A stretch of DNA of 64,000 bases. Source: Terfezia claveryi. Its lineage: Eukaryota > Ascomycota > Pezizomycetes > Pezizales > Pezizaceae. Positions within the stretch are counted from its first letter, which is position 1. The number at the start of each line of letters is the position of its first letter. Under the pieces are notes generated by a model. That model did not search any database. It was not told the origin of the DNA and saw nothing but the letters and a program-made list of their open reading frames with translations. Both the position numbers and the translations under genes were made by a program. Location of the stretch: the NCBI GenBank assembly GCA_015179025.1, contig WHUX01000113.1:62001-126000 (forward strand). Reading direction: 5' to 3'. Positions 45,840-56,549 of the stretch are shown here, in pieces.

Positions 45840-47426
45840 ATGGCGCAAAGCACAACTGATATTACAGCACTAGTGAGCATATGTGGAGTGGTGATCGGGC
45901 CAACTCAAAAGTTGACCGAGGAACGGCGGCTAACACCCGATGAGAATGACTATGATTCTGCATACAGTGGCCGGATCCCGCGAATTCTAGATGCTTTTGC
46001 ATCTATTTCCCTTAATACAAAGAAGAAGGGGCAAGTGATTGCCGTTGCCCTGCAAATAACACCAGCCGAGATTCAGCTTATCATGACAGGCAACCGAGAT
46101 ATTGAACCCGAAGTCGTGTCCTATTTGCAGAGTATATGGGAAAAGCTGCAAGCTATATCTAAATTGCAGTTTGATCATACCGAGGCAGGATGCGATCCTA
46201 CAACGACGTCTCCTACTACAATCACGCCCTCACCACCACGGATCCCCAATCCACGACACTATGAGAGGATTACTGAGCTTACAAGAAATCTTGCGGAGGA
46301 GGTCCTTATGTTTTGCTTCCCACGACTGCAAGCTTGGTTTGATAAATTTTGGCCTGGTGTAGATGAATTTGCGGTCGAGTTCATCAAAAATCCGCTAGCA
46401 AAGGAGACAGAGGGCGACAATTTGGTAGAGCTACTAGAGCATCTCGGGTCTATATACAATTTGATCAAGTCCGTACCTGCGGCTCAAACAAAGAAGGAGC
46501 AAAGGGCCCGGAAAACGAAAATCGGTCTCGTCGTTCCAGAGATTCGCATGCATCTGAAAGTGGCAATGAGATGGACCCCAAAGTTCTTGTCTGTTGAAGG
46601 CCAACTCACGCTGGACCGGCTCGAGGCGGTGATACTAGGTTGGTAACACCTTTCACATTGAGTATGACATGTTTGAGCTAACTGTGCTGTCCTACCTACA
46701 GATAGACCAGGCCTAAACCTCATCCGAAGTATTGACAAGATGACGACATTGCAGCGACAAATCGAGACGCTAGTCGGGTTTGCATACTCCCAGAAGTTGG
46801 CTTTAGCGCTCCAAGAGCGACAATTCGGCATACAGGTTTTGCCAGCCGTGATGTCGGCGCCTCCAGATTGGCCCTGCACCCTAGCTGAGTGGGAGAAAAT
46901 GATGCTCATGTTCATAGAACAACATGAGCTTCATCCCTGCAAAGATAGGGTTGCGGAGGATGCCAGAGCAATGGCAGATGGATTGAGCGGAAACACTCTG
47001 AGGGTGCATGCCGAATGCAGACTGGTTGCTGAGCTTGTGAGACGGCGGGAGCGAATAGCAATCAGCTATATCGGGGTCTCCAAGCTGTCATGCCAGGCCT
47101 GCACGGCATGGCTTTCCACACTACGATCGGTATATGGTTGCCGTTTCACCACAAGAGGATCACATAGGAAGTGGTACCCAGGGTGGGATTTACCAGAAAT
47201 GCCCACGGATGAGTTTGACAAAGTTTCAAACCTGCATGCTATCTTTAAAAGTAAAATAGAAGAGGCCTATTTAGATTACATCCAACGTCAAGGGAGGGGA
47301 ACGGGCGCAGAGGAAGCAAAAAGGTCCGATAGTACAGGCGCATCTGGGTATGGACAGGTCGATGAAACACAGGGAGCTGTTGGGACAGTGAAGGTCACCT
47401 ATCATCTTAGGAGTGGTCCGGAATAG
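45840..47426 (+). CDS. Fungal OTT_1508-like deaminase domain protein, two exons
   Basis: Exon 1 45840-46638, intron 46639-46701 (GTTGGT to TACAG, 63 bases, possible branch GCTAAC), exon 2 46702-47426, 507 codons. The other nearby donor, GTAACA, would give a stop at the junction, so I chose GTTGGT. The C-terminal domain has the zinc-deaminase signature: VHAECRLV (His and catalytic Glu) and SKLSCQACTAW (two Cys ligands), then FTTRGSHRKWYPGWDLP, typical of the fungal OTT_1508-like deaminase family of unknown substrate. The N-terminal 270 residues are helical and unassigned. The tail is low complexity. Start context AAGATGG is reasonable. It is the only intact gene-like unit in the window, without RIP-type stops. 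Confidence 0.8.
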
Positions 47427-47429
47427 AGA

Positions 47430-47790
47430 GATAGTTCACTGGGGCATTAGGATAGGCATGTGTAAGAGTCATGCTAGGTAGGGCCGAAATCAAATTCCTA
47501 CCGACGATTGAATCATTCTGACTATCCAATCCATAGCTGGGCTTAAGTATTTGGTGTTACCATAAACCCCCACAACCGCCTGCGAGCTGTTTGTCTTATT
47601 TGTTCTATTGTTCATTATTTGGCCGTATCTATGGCAACCCTAACTCATAACTTTTTCTTCCGCACATGACCGTCCTAGCGTGTCTACCTATCTTGACCAT
47701 CACTTCCTTTGGCGGCCTTAATGAACCCTAGGACAGTCCCTTTGCTTCCGCATTCATCTTCCCTCATCTAGCCGTGAGAAAGCTTTCGGT
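47430..47790. other. 3' flank of the deaminase gene
   Basis: No supported gene. Probably the 3' untranslated region and then LINE debris. Confidence 0.3.
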
Positions 47791-47799
47791 GCCTTGCTT

Positions 47800-48200
47800 G
47801 GCCAGTGTAGATTATCTTATTCAACATATCTGCCGCAAGTGCTCCATTTCGGATCAACCCCATTGTCCAAGTTGGGTCGCTAGGCCTGAAGGTAACTGCC
47901 CTTCCCTGTACATACCTCGCCTTCTTTTCCTACCTCACAACCTTACCCATCCCTGTCCCTGCCACCTTTCTCTCTTCTTCCGTTCCACTCATGCCTCAGC
48001 CCTCCCTCCGTAATTTGAGGGTCGTCCGGGTCCGCCTCTTCCGCCTACTCCTTCGCTAGGGAATCCACCATCTCGTTGCCTCTGATTCCTACGTGGGCCT
48101 TGACCCACCCGAGTTGTGGGGCTTCTTCCTCGCCCTCCGCCTGCCTCTGCCAAAGTTCTCACCTGCACTGCCTCTACGATTGTGACCCGCTACCCATGAA
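47800..48200 (-). pseudogene. Tad-like LINE fragment, RNase H end
   Basis: The minus strand at 48000-48115 reads WVKAHVGIRGNEMVDSLAKE, the RNase H signature of fungal Tad-clade LINEs, then DDPQITEGGLRHEWNGRREK and KEGEVCTGKGSYL. A one-base frame change lies upstream. Only this 3' piece is present, as is usual for 5'-truncated LINE insertions. No poly-A tail was identified. Confidence 0.7.
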
Positions 48201-48635
48201 AAAATACGGCTTCTTTCTAATTTTGATTGATATGCCAGCGGATGATGTGGCCATAGAGAAGAGGAGCAGTGCTTTATGGTTCAGGACGTGCAGGCAGGTT
48301 TATGGGTGACAAAGTCTCTAGCTAGCCCTGCTCACCACATATTAGGATTCAGAGAGGTAGCCGTAGTAGCACAGGATTAGAGTGAAGACAACCAGACTAG
48401 GGTGAGGTAAGGGTTAGCGAGGTCTACACCAAGGCTATGCTTGAGACTTGAGACAAGGGATACCGAACCACTAGATACCTCGTCGCGATGTCCATGTTTG
48501 GGGAAAGAGAGTGTAGTCTCACAGAAGGACCAAGGTAGTTGGCCAAGGGGACAAATCAAGTTTATCTGTGCCAAGTATTACTATGCTTCTAAGAGGGCAA
48601 CATAAGTATATGCACCATCAACTCCTATTATAAAA

Positions 48636-48729
48636 AGCACAGTGGTCTAACGGTATGACATCTGCTGTGTAGGTACCTCCTGATTTCAGGCAGAGGGCGG
48701 GTGATCTGGTTCAATTCCCAGGTGGGCCA
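48636..48729 (+). pseudogene. tRNA-like gene copy 1 (degenerate)
   Basis: The A box TGGTCTAACGG and B box GTTCAATTC are intact, and a T8 Pol III terminator follows at 48731-48738. One G of the T stem is missing relative to copy 2, and the acceptor ends do not pair. A possible intron lies between the anticodon-stem halves TCTGC and GCAGA. The anticodon cannot be set with confidence. It is the inverted partner of 48935-49029. Confidence 0.55.
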
Positions 48730-48934
48730 TTATTTTTTTTACTTTTTACTGTTGGGTATAAAACATAGCAGCCTATAAAATCAATAGTCCGGTTAATGTG
48801 TCAAATATTACTGATCCTCTAAAAGGGCAACGACGTAAGAATAGTCTTAAGAGTATGTATGTATACGTTTAGGAGACTTGGGGGGAAGTCTATCTGGCCG
48901 TATACAATGGTCGATAAAAATAAAATAAAAATAA

Positions 48935-49029
48935 TGGAACAGCTGGGAATTGAACCCAGATCACCCGCCCTCTGCCTGAAATCAGGAGGTACCTACACAG
49001 CAGATGTCATACCGTTAGACCACTGTGCC
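48935..49029 (-). tRNA. tRNA-like gene copy 2, intron-containing, anticodon unassigned
   Basis: Read on the minus strand: acceptor GGCACAG pairs with CTGTTCC (6 of 7), A box TGGTCTAACGG, T arm CTGGGTTCAATTCCCAG fully paired, anticodon stem TCTGC/GCAGA with about 24 bases between, implying an intron. U33 is not in the standard place, so it may be a pseudogene. T5 runs downstream can stop Pol III. The sequence TGTGT in the loop hints at a His-type origin, weakly. Confidence 0.5.
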
Positions 49030-49337
49030 TTTTTTGTGTTACTGACTTACTGTTAGTAGACTTATGTTGTCCTTTTAGCTGGTTTCTTTTTTTGGTTTGG
49101 TTACTCATTTAAAACTATCCTTCGAGGAATATCTCCTCTCTTAACGAGATGTCGGCTGCGACATACCATACTCCCGTGACGTACTGGCGGGGGCACTGGT
49201 ACTGGCCCCAAATATCTACGGGAACCCTCCGACACTATCCATACACGAAATCAGGCCCGCAATTTATCCACCTCACTCTATCCCTCTGTTCCGCCAACAT
49301 TGGATGTTGTTTGGAGTTGGAAGTTGGCTAACTATAG
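49030..49337. other. No clear feature
   Basis: Normal base composition. An open frame at 49149-49331 has no recognisable domain. Confidence 0.25.
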
Positions 49338-49825
49338 TTACTGGGAGGGGGTGACGTTCTCCTCTGGGAATTCCCCAAGCGAATTGAGCTGAGAGAATTG
49401 TTTTTCCGAGGAAATGCCATTCGGTATGAGTCCTAGAATATTAAGGCAAGTGGGGTCTGAAATTGTGTCGACTTCTTTAGGTATATATAACAATGCGCCT
49501 CGGATGGATAAGGTGTATAGAAGCAAGGTCGACACTACAAGGAGGGCAGTAGTTGTGCTCGAACTGCACAGGCCCTGGGCACTGAAACGGCTGAGGAACG
49601 AAGTACCTTCCCTCCCGGAGCGAAGGAACATACAGGGCGCCAGTTGCTGACCCCAGCTGCGAGGACGTCGGAGAATAGTTGGTGTGAGGTTTTCCTTTCC
49701 TCTGTTTTGGACTGCTGCCTTGTATACGACTGACCGAAAGTCGGCGTTTGGTCCACTATAGTCCATATACTAGACATGAATCCCATATGGAGGATTGGGA
49801 CTAGCTCTGGTTGCATAAGTTGCAA
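49338..49825 (-). CDS. Possible small membrane protein or gene fragment
   Basis: The 142-codon frame (49766-49338) has one likely membrane helix (TTTALLVVSTLLLYTLSIRG) followed by SDPTCLNILGLIPNG. A hydrophobic helix followed by an SDPT-like segment recalls fungal DUF3433-type multipass proteins, but the similarity is from memory and weak. No introns or partner exons could be placed. It may be a relic. Confidence 0.3.
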
Positions 49826-50070
49826 AAGGTGCCTTTCAATCTATTCATGACCCGGCAATTGAATTCTCTCGCATAGATATACCCTTACACCCAAGTACAG
49901 ACCTGAAAAAAAAAAAAAAAAGGCCAAGGCTGGCAACTATTATGTAGCTGGCACATCGGACCGATCAACAATGAATATGTAACGGCGTTGTAGCTTGCCC
50001 TATATATGATGTATCCCATCCATTAGCTACCTTGCAACTTACCACCACCTCAGAATGCGGGGAGGAAACC

Positions 50071-50259
50071 TTAGTGCCTTTTCCTCCCTGCCTCCACTGA
50101 CTCAATCATCTGAAGGGCATGCTCTGGGGGGGCTCCCTCAATGATGCGTTGTTCACCTGGTCCCAAGTTTGCCGCGATCTCCAGCATACGACGAAAGTGC
50201 CAGTAGACGGATTTTGTATCGTCGCTCGCTAACTGAGATTGAGACCGGGTCAACACCAT
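50071..50259 (-). CDS. Small ORF, hypothetical
   Basis: 62 codons beginning MVLTRSQSQLASDDTK, mixed polar composition, predicted helical, ends GRKRH. Composition is protein-like and codons do not show RIP damage. It could be a first exon. No family recognised. Confidence 0.3.
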   Translation of the reverse strand: MVLTRSQSQLASDDTKSVYWHFRRMLEIAANLGPGEQRIIEGAPPEHALQMIESVEAGRKRH

Positions 50260-50432
50260 ACCTGCGTTGCCAGATTGGTCAGTTATGCCGCTATGGTCGT
50301 TGCTGTATCGTTCATGTTTCTGGTTTGAGGGACTGGGGGTTGTAGAAGAATTCTGATCATGAGACTAGTACCAAGCTACTCAAACGGGTACAGTTACAGG
50401 AAGAAGGTTACTTAATATTCGAGAAGTGAGTA

Positions 50433-50627
50433 TTGGAATCAGATTCGGGGAGTATATATATGAAAAAGCGAAGGCCTGGTTATGACGATATGACTACCAT
50501 CCAGATTACCTTACGGCAAGGGATCTCACTTGCGAAGGAGATGATGGCAGAGTCACGTCATTGCTACTGTGAGCATCCCTACCCAATATGCTCCGATATA
50601 CTACAGGCCCTTCGACTGCAACACTAG
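50433..50627 (+). CDS. Small ORF, hypothetical
   Basis: 64 codons starting MESDSGSIYMKKRRPGYDDM, with ISLAKEMMAESRHCYCEHPY. Acceptable composition but no domain. It might be the first exon of a transcript continuing into 50710-51199. Confidence 0.25.
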   Translation: MESDSGSIYMKKRRPGYDDMTTIQITLRQGISLAKEMMAESRHCYCEHPYPICSDILQALRLQH

Positions 50628-50776
50628 GAACTTTTAACGAGCCGAGAGCTTGTCCCAAGCTTGCATGGGCTAGCATTGAGGCAAGGGACTGGGAGCTCTC
50701 CGGAATAATATGTGGCAGAGACATGGCTTCGGGGGGGGAGTAAGGGAAAAGAAGCTGGCCTGGATCGCCGTGTTTC

Positions 50777-51199
50777 TTGGGGGCGGATTGGGTAATTTGT
50801 CAGGAAATGGTCCAGCTTCCCCCAGAAAATGCAGGCGCCTGTATTCCTCTAACGTTCCCACCCCTCCGGAGTCAGGCAGGGCGAATGGAAAAGAGGTATA
50901 TGTACATAAGGGTGGGAACTCCAGGAAGCATAGAGGCGTGGGCCTTGGGGTTGCAGATACCAAGTAGGAGGCTCGGTATGAGACTAGGTGCTGATTGGGG
51001 AGCTGAGGACCATGGGTTTGGCGGCAGTTTTTGGTCAACGGTGGAGGATTGCTCAATGAGGATGTCAATGTCAGTGGAACCGATTCAGATGATACCGAAA
51101 GAAGAAGTCAAGAATTCTAAATACCCATTGCGTGCTGCGGTAGATATCGGACGGCATGCCTCGTTTCCTTCACATGTGCTAGAATATGTGGCGGTTTAG
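50777..51199 (+). CDS. ORF of 140 codons, hypothetical
   Basis: Begins MGADWVICQEMVQLPPENAG and ends FPSHVLEYVAV. Strong overlap with open frames on the other strand and G-rich low-complexity stretches make coding doubtful. No motif recognised. Confidence 0.2.
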   Translation: MGADWVICQEMVQLPPENAGACIPLTFPPLRSQAGRMEKRYMYIRVGTPGSIEAWALGLQIPSRRLGMRLGADWGAEDHGFGGSFWSTVEDCSMRMSMSVEPIQMIPKEEVKNSKYPLRAAVDIGRHASFPSHVLEYVAV

Positions 51200-52529
51200 T
51201 CTGGTTGTCGACTGATGTTGAAATAATATGCTTTGTTGAGCTGATATGCTTTTACACGAGATCCCATATACGCTTTTGCACGTTCTTTTTTTTTTTTTTT
51301 CTGTCGTCACTATTGTCGCATTATTGCTGTTGCTTCTGACGGAGGAATCTCTCGCTCCAGTGGCTATTTAAACCACTCGAAAATCCTGTCTTTTATCGAA
51401 CAAACATTCAAACATTCAAACATTCAAGAATCAGAATTTCGACTTGATCCCAAACTCTATCTAGAGTAGGTAGCAAATCCCACCTGACATGGTTTAACTG
51501 GTAAAGATTGAGTCTATTCCGCCCCGTATCCAATAGAAAACTACATAAGGAACTCTCGATTGCGGGGGTCGAACTACTGGATCAAGTATATAAAGACTTG
51601 AGTGATGTCTAGATTACCTATTCCGACAGTTTAACCTTGTAGTAATCATGGAGATACCGAATTGGGAAGGCAGAAATTCTGCCGTCTATCCAGATATATC
51701 TTCTTCGGCTTCTCCTCCTCCTTCTTCTTTTTTTTTCCCCCACTCTCGACAATTATCTCAACTTACTTACCTCACACATCTATCAGAATGTGAGTGTTTT
51801 GGTGTTCATCTACAAGGTATAACGTTTGTATAAAGCTGCTAACAGGAAATAGGACAACCTATACTACTATAGCCGTGTTACTACTCGTTCATGCAGTTGC
51901 TATCTATATGTGAGTGAGAAACCTCATCCGGGCCGGAGTCCCCGGGTGAGGTTAAAAAAATATAAAAAAATGAAAAAACAGGGCGAGGGAAGAGTTACTA
52001 GGGTCCCTTGCAAAATGTGGAGGGGTGGGGCCACATTGTCAAGCCCTCGGGCAGCGGATGATCATGAGGTTAGTGCCCTATGTCTAGTAGTTTCTATGTT
52101 ACATAGCTGACGGTAGCTGGCTAGGACGGCTCTCTCAGGTTTCCTGAACCCAAGGATATTGAGTTCTCTTAGGCAACAATCAGATAGATGATGGTGGTGA
52201 GATCAACTGCCCTTATAGTACCAATAGCATGGCTAATGGCCACACCTGGATCTAGTCTCGATCAGACCCTCATACCTGGATCCCAACTGCGTCTAGTTCT
52301 CTCCTATACAGCAGTCCGACAGAGTGTTAAGAATGGGTCGGGAAATACTCGACACTTGCGTAAGTGAGGGTTACGCGAGTGTGGGAAGTATCGCACACGT
52401 AGGAGGGACTACTACGCATGTGATCGAGGTACGAAGGGACTTGGGCGAGACCAGAGTCTACAAGGAGCAAATATCCTGTTCGTTCGAGACCCAGAGCACG
52501 CAACTATCATAACTCAGCAGAGCGGAAGA
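51200..52529. other. No supported gene
   Basis: Contains T-rich tracts (51286-51300), a possible tRNA-like stretch on the minus strand near 51545-51635 (rejected), and a GGAGTCCCCGGGTG region near 51940. I see no gene with convincing structure. Confidence 0.3.
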
Positions 52530-52830
52530 CAGAACACGCAATCAAGAGATTAGTGAGGGACAGATTTTTCACAACTAACGGGAATGAGGTGCAAGGCAAA
52601 CATCGGATAATGCTGGCAAGAATCATTATTGAGAGTCGGACAGGTTTTGGTTCGACTCTCAATATTGAACCGAGAAATAGGACACGCAATCAAGAGATTA
52701 GTGAGAGACAGATTTTTCACAACTAACAAAAATGAGGCGCAAGGTAAATATCGGATAATGCTGGCAAGAATCATAATCGAGAGTCGGACAAGTTTTGGTT
52801 CGACTCTCAATATTGAATCGAGAATGAAAA
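52530..52830 (+). repeat. Two tandem 148-bp units
   Basis: Units start at 52534 and 52682 with ACACGCAATCAAGAGATTAG and end with GAGAGTCGGACAGGTTTTGG followed by TTCGACTCTC. The GAGAGTC...GACTCTC palindromic motif returns at 52903-52930, 52978-53005, 54238-54270, 56570-56660 and 59870-59950. Confidence 0.75.
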
Positions 52831-53699
52831 TTCTGATAGTCTAGAAAAACGAGCGAATTTTCATCAACTAGAAGATTGTTAATCAAAGAGTTCTAGAACG
52901 AGAGTCAGGCGGGTTCCGGTTCGAGTCTCAATCCGGAAGTACGGCAATGCGGATGCAGATTCGAGGGTTCCCTATTTGAGAGTCAGAGTTTTTGGTTCGA
53001 CTCTCAACATGGAACCGGGTACAAATAAGGTTTGCAGGGTTTCAAGGTTGTAGGGTTTCAAGGTTAATCCGTTAGGTATTCTCCTGGTGGATTCTTAAGC
53101 GAGCGACTAGGACTTCCGGTATACGGTCGGTCGTCGAGCTAGTCGGAACAAGACATGGTGTATCAAGACATGGTGTATCAAGACATGGGTACCGGGAATT
53201 CCAGTTACCAGTCGAGACATGGTTATCGGGAGTACCGGTCATGGTGCAAGAGGCCTAGACTTTTGGTCCCTTCATCACCTGCGTCGCAGGTGACGAGAAC
53301 CGGCAAGTGCGTTGGTTGTCGGCGATACCGAAGTTAAGGGTATATTTTACCGGTGGTAAAGATGGTACCAGCGTCACGAACAGCTCATGCATGCGTTATT
53401 GTTGTTGGCAAGGCCTTACAAAGCCAGCAAGTGACTAGGTTTTGAGGTGGGCTACACTTACGCAGGACTTTGGTAATGTCAGAGTAATCCTAGTATGTCA
53501 CATAGAAATGTGGCATAAGGACGCTAGATATTTCCAACATGAAGTAACTACACTGATAGGCGATCATCCGAGTTGAATATTGTAGTGACTACGCTAGCAG
53601 GTCTACGTAGTGCCAATTAACTACGTAGGAGATCCCGCGATAAAGTAGCCACGGATTCTGCAACACCACACCAGTACTCTGTACACCACACTAGTACTC
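52831..53699. other. Repeat-rich, no gene
   Basis: Further GAGAGTC motifs, a short triplicated ACATGGTGTATCAAG (53152-53190) and a perfect 19-bp palindrome TCACCTGCGTCGCAGGTGA near 53274, similar to the CAGGTGAT modules in the LTR of element C. No coding signal. Confidence 0.4.
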
Positions 53700-53801
53700 T
53701 ACAGCCTTTTGTTTTTTTATATACTCAGTATGCGGTCCCGACGTCGTACTCTGCAGCTGCCATATTCTCGGCCACTATACCAACTTTGAACGGCTTGGTT
53801 T
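53700..53801 (-). repeat. Dispersed repeat R, left part
   Basis: Matches 14335-14430. Continues at 57629-57804 after the insertion of element G. Confidence 0.7.
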
Positions 53802-54284
53802 CACTATGGTACAAACTTTGTATGGAAGTGAGTAGATTACGTGAATTATGAGTGAGTAACTCACCTCTATGCTCACATCGTGGGTGACAATGTGAACGTC
53901 CTAGTGAGTCATTTCTCAATGGTGAGTAAAAGTGTGCGCCAATGGGTGAAGGATGGTGAAGTAGTTGAACTACTCACCCTCATGATTCACTCCCTTACTT
54001 ACCACAGCACCCATATAAAGTGAGCTTGCTGGTCACTCACTGGAGGTTAGTATAGTTCGCTCACTTCTTATTCCTCTATGACTCACCTCATTCCACTCAC
54101 TTACTACATGTGATGCTTCTTTATTCACTAGTTTATTCACTATATTATGCCTCTATATTTATTTACTTACATGTTTACTACATCTACACGTTTGGTATGA
54201 CTCTCAGATTTCCCGCGACATGGTCCATAATAGTTTTGAGAGTCGGACAGCTTTTAGTATGACTCTCAGATTGCCCACGACATA

Positions 54285-56549
54285 ACGTGACCGACAGGGT
54301 TTCCGCTCAAGACAGGGTTTCCGCTCAGCCGCATAATTGCTTTTTTGCGGCGATCTAGCTGCCGAGCGGGGTGAATTCAAGCTCCAGAGCGACAAACCGT
54401 TCGACGCCAACCCAGTAACAGGCAAGCTAGTATCAGGTATGATAGTTAGCATGCACCGGATTGTGGATAAAGTGTCGCTAATAACAAGAAAAGCCAGGAC
54501 ACAAATGGGACGGGTCAAGAGTAGGCAAGAGGCAGCTCACAAGCGAGCTTAGCGGGAGGACAATATCCGGAAGGCTATAAAGGCGATACAGACTATAAAG
54601 AAGGATGGGAAGCCCTTTATGACAATATGGGATGCATCTACTGCATTTGGGATCCCATTTTCGATGTTGCATGGGCGCTTAAAGGGGGCGAAGCCTCATT
54701 TTCTAGCACACTAAGCACAACAAACCCTTACACCTACTGATGAAAAGGCAGTTCTTCGATGGATTTGACATTTAGAAAGCTGTGGGTTTCCTCCAAAGGT
54801 TGTGCATGTCCGACAAGCTGCAGAGTTAGTTAGTCAACAAGAAGTCGGTGAACATTGGATTACTAGATTTCTTGACCGACATCTGGAATTGGCTGCTAAA
54901 TTCACCACTCCGATGGAACGAGATCGATTTGAAGCAGCTTCCCCCTTTATAATTCATGATCATTTTGCAAAGCTGGGATGCGCCATGAAGGCTAAGAACA
55001 TTCAAGAGCCGGAAGTATATAATATGGATGAGAAGGGATTTTTAATGGAATTGGCGCAAGCATCCAAGGTTATTTGTTTATATGAAGGAGGAAGCAAATT
55101 CAAGATACCAAGATGATGGGAATCGGGAGCTTTTAACTGTGATTGAATGTGTTTTTGGTAATGGAAGAGTTATCCCATGTTTAATTAAATAAAAGGTGCC
55201 AATTATTATATGGGGTAGTATCGGTTTACTAGGTGGGATGAAGAGTCTAAGACATTTCGGTTTTCTTATGCACGCAAAGGCTGGACAAATCGAGTATTAG
55301 GCATGGAGTGGCTAATCGAGGTATTTAATAAGGAAACTCAAGAGCATGCGGAGGGGTGGTGGAGGTAAGTAACTATCAAACATCACAACTTATATATACT
55401 AATTAAATTATATAGACTACTTATTGTAGATGGCCATTATTCCTACGTTACAATTGAATTCATGGAGTATTGTGAAGAACATCAAATTCTGCCATTTTGT
55501 CTCCCATTATATTCTACCCATCTTCTTCAACTACTTGATGTGGGTATATTCGGTCCACTACAACACTACTATAGTAATGCAGTAGACAATGCTATGTGAT
55601 GTGGAGTTTATGGTATTTATAAAGGAAATTTTTTGCCCTTATATTTAGAGGCACGTCGGGCTACATATTCCAAAACAACAATCCAAATAGCTTTTCGTAG
55701 CTATGGAATTCTTCCCTTTAATCAACAAGTTGTTCTCAATAAGCTTCCTAAAGTGGCAAAAGATAGACATGAGCCTCATGTCTCAAATATGTTAGCCGAA
55801 GAACCAGCAACTCCACATAACTCAGCAGCAGTTACATATATTATCTGACAAACCAAGGTTCAGATAGCTAAGGAAGAGGATTCTGTCACAAGAGAGAACT
55901 TACTTGAATCTCTTGTTGACCGCCAGGCTCGGTTTAGAATCTCATGGGAAAAGGATTATGAGTTGGTAGAGCACAGCTTTGCACAGTGGCGAGAAGCTAA
56001 TCAACTGAATACTAGGGTTGATATTTGGCATCTAGGGACTAAAAAACAAAATCTGCCTTGAGTACTTGATAGGAAAGAGATTGCACACCTCTATGATGAA
56101 CGAGAGAAGCGGGATTTAGAGAAGCAACAAAAGAAGGCTCGCAGTAGTGCATAGGCCTCCAGACCATCAACCACTACCCCACTTCCAGCTAGTCAAACTT
56201 GCTCCCGAAGGAGAACCACCAAGTGAACTCGATTCCAAACACCTTCCCTACCCACCATTAAGTTCGAAACTAATGAAGAAGCCTCCAGTGATGACTCTAT
56301 ACTCTCCACAATCACAGTTCAGATACTTGCTCCTCCTGCACCATTACCCCCTCCTATGTGCACTCCCCCCACCCCATGCCCCTTCATTGGACCCAAGTGA
56401 TATATATCTCAAGGCCCCACTCTAGTTTCTCCTGCTCGGCATGCACTGAGGCCTCGCATGTAGCTTTTCCTTCATATTCTTGTATATAATGGCAATTTAA
56501 TAATTTTGAGCGGAAACCCCATCTTGAGCGGAAACCCCGTCGGTCATAT
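54285..56549 (+). mobile_element. Pogo-type DNA transposon, inserted in element G
   Basis: TIRs of about 40 bp with an internal duplication of GGGTTTCCGCTCA, flanked by TA (54283-54284, 56550-56551), typical of Tc1/mariner-pogo. The two outermost differences are CG versus TA, fitting C-to-T/G-to-A decay. It carries a broken transposase. Confidence 0.85.
54500..56150 (+). pseudogene. Pogo transposase (CENP-B/DDE type), broken
   Basis: N-terminal helix-turn-helix region KAIKAIQTIKKDGKPFM, WDASTAFGIPFSMLHGRLKG, then a CENP-B-like part HVRQAAELVSQQ, VGEHWITRFLDRH. DDE core: YNMDEKGFL (first Asp), LLIVDGHYSY (second) and HLLQLLDVGIFGPLQHYY (third). A 51-base intron (55365-55415, GTAAGT to TATAG, with CTAAT branch) rejoins WWR to LLIVDGH. 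Stops (for example 54714) and a frame shift near 55110 inactivate it. Confidence 0.82.

Noticed and set aside
46484..46915. 143-codon antisense ORF
   Set aside because: Shadow of the deaminase gene, spans its intron, no domain.
51545..51635. tRNA-like sequence on the minus strand with GTTCGACCCC
   Set aside because: T-stem and acceptor do not pair; no cloverleaf could be drawn.
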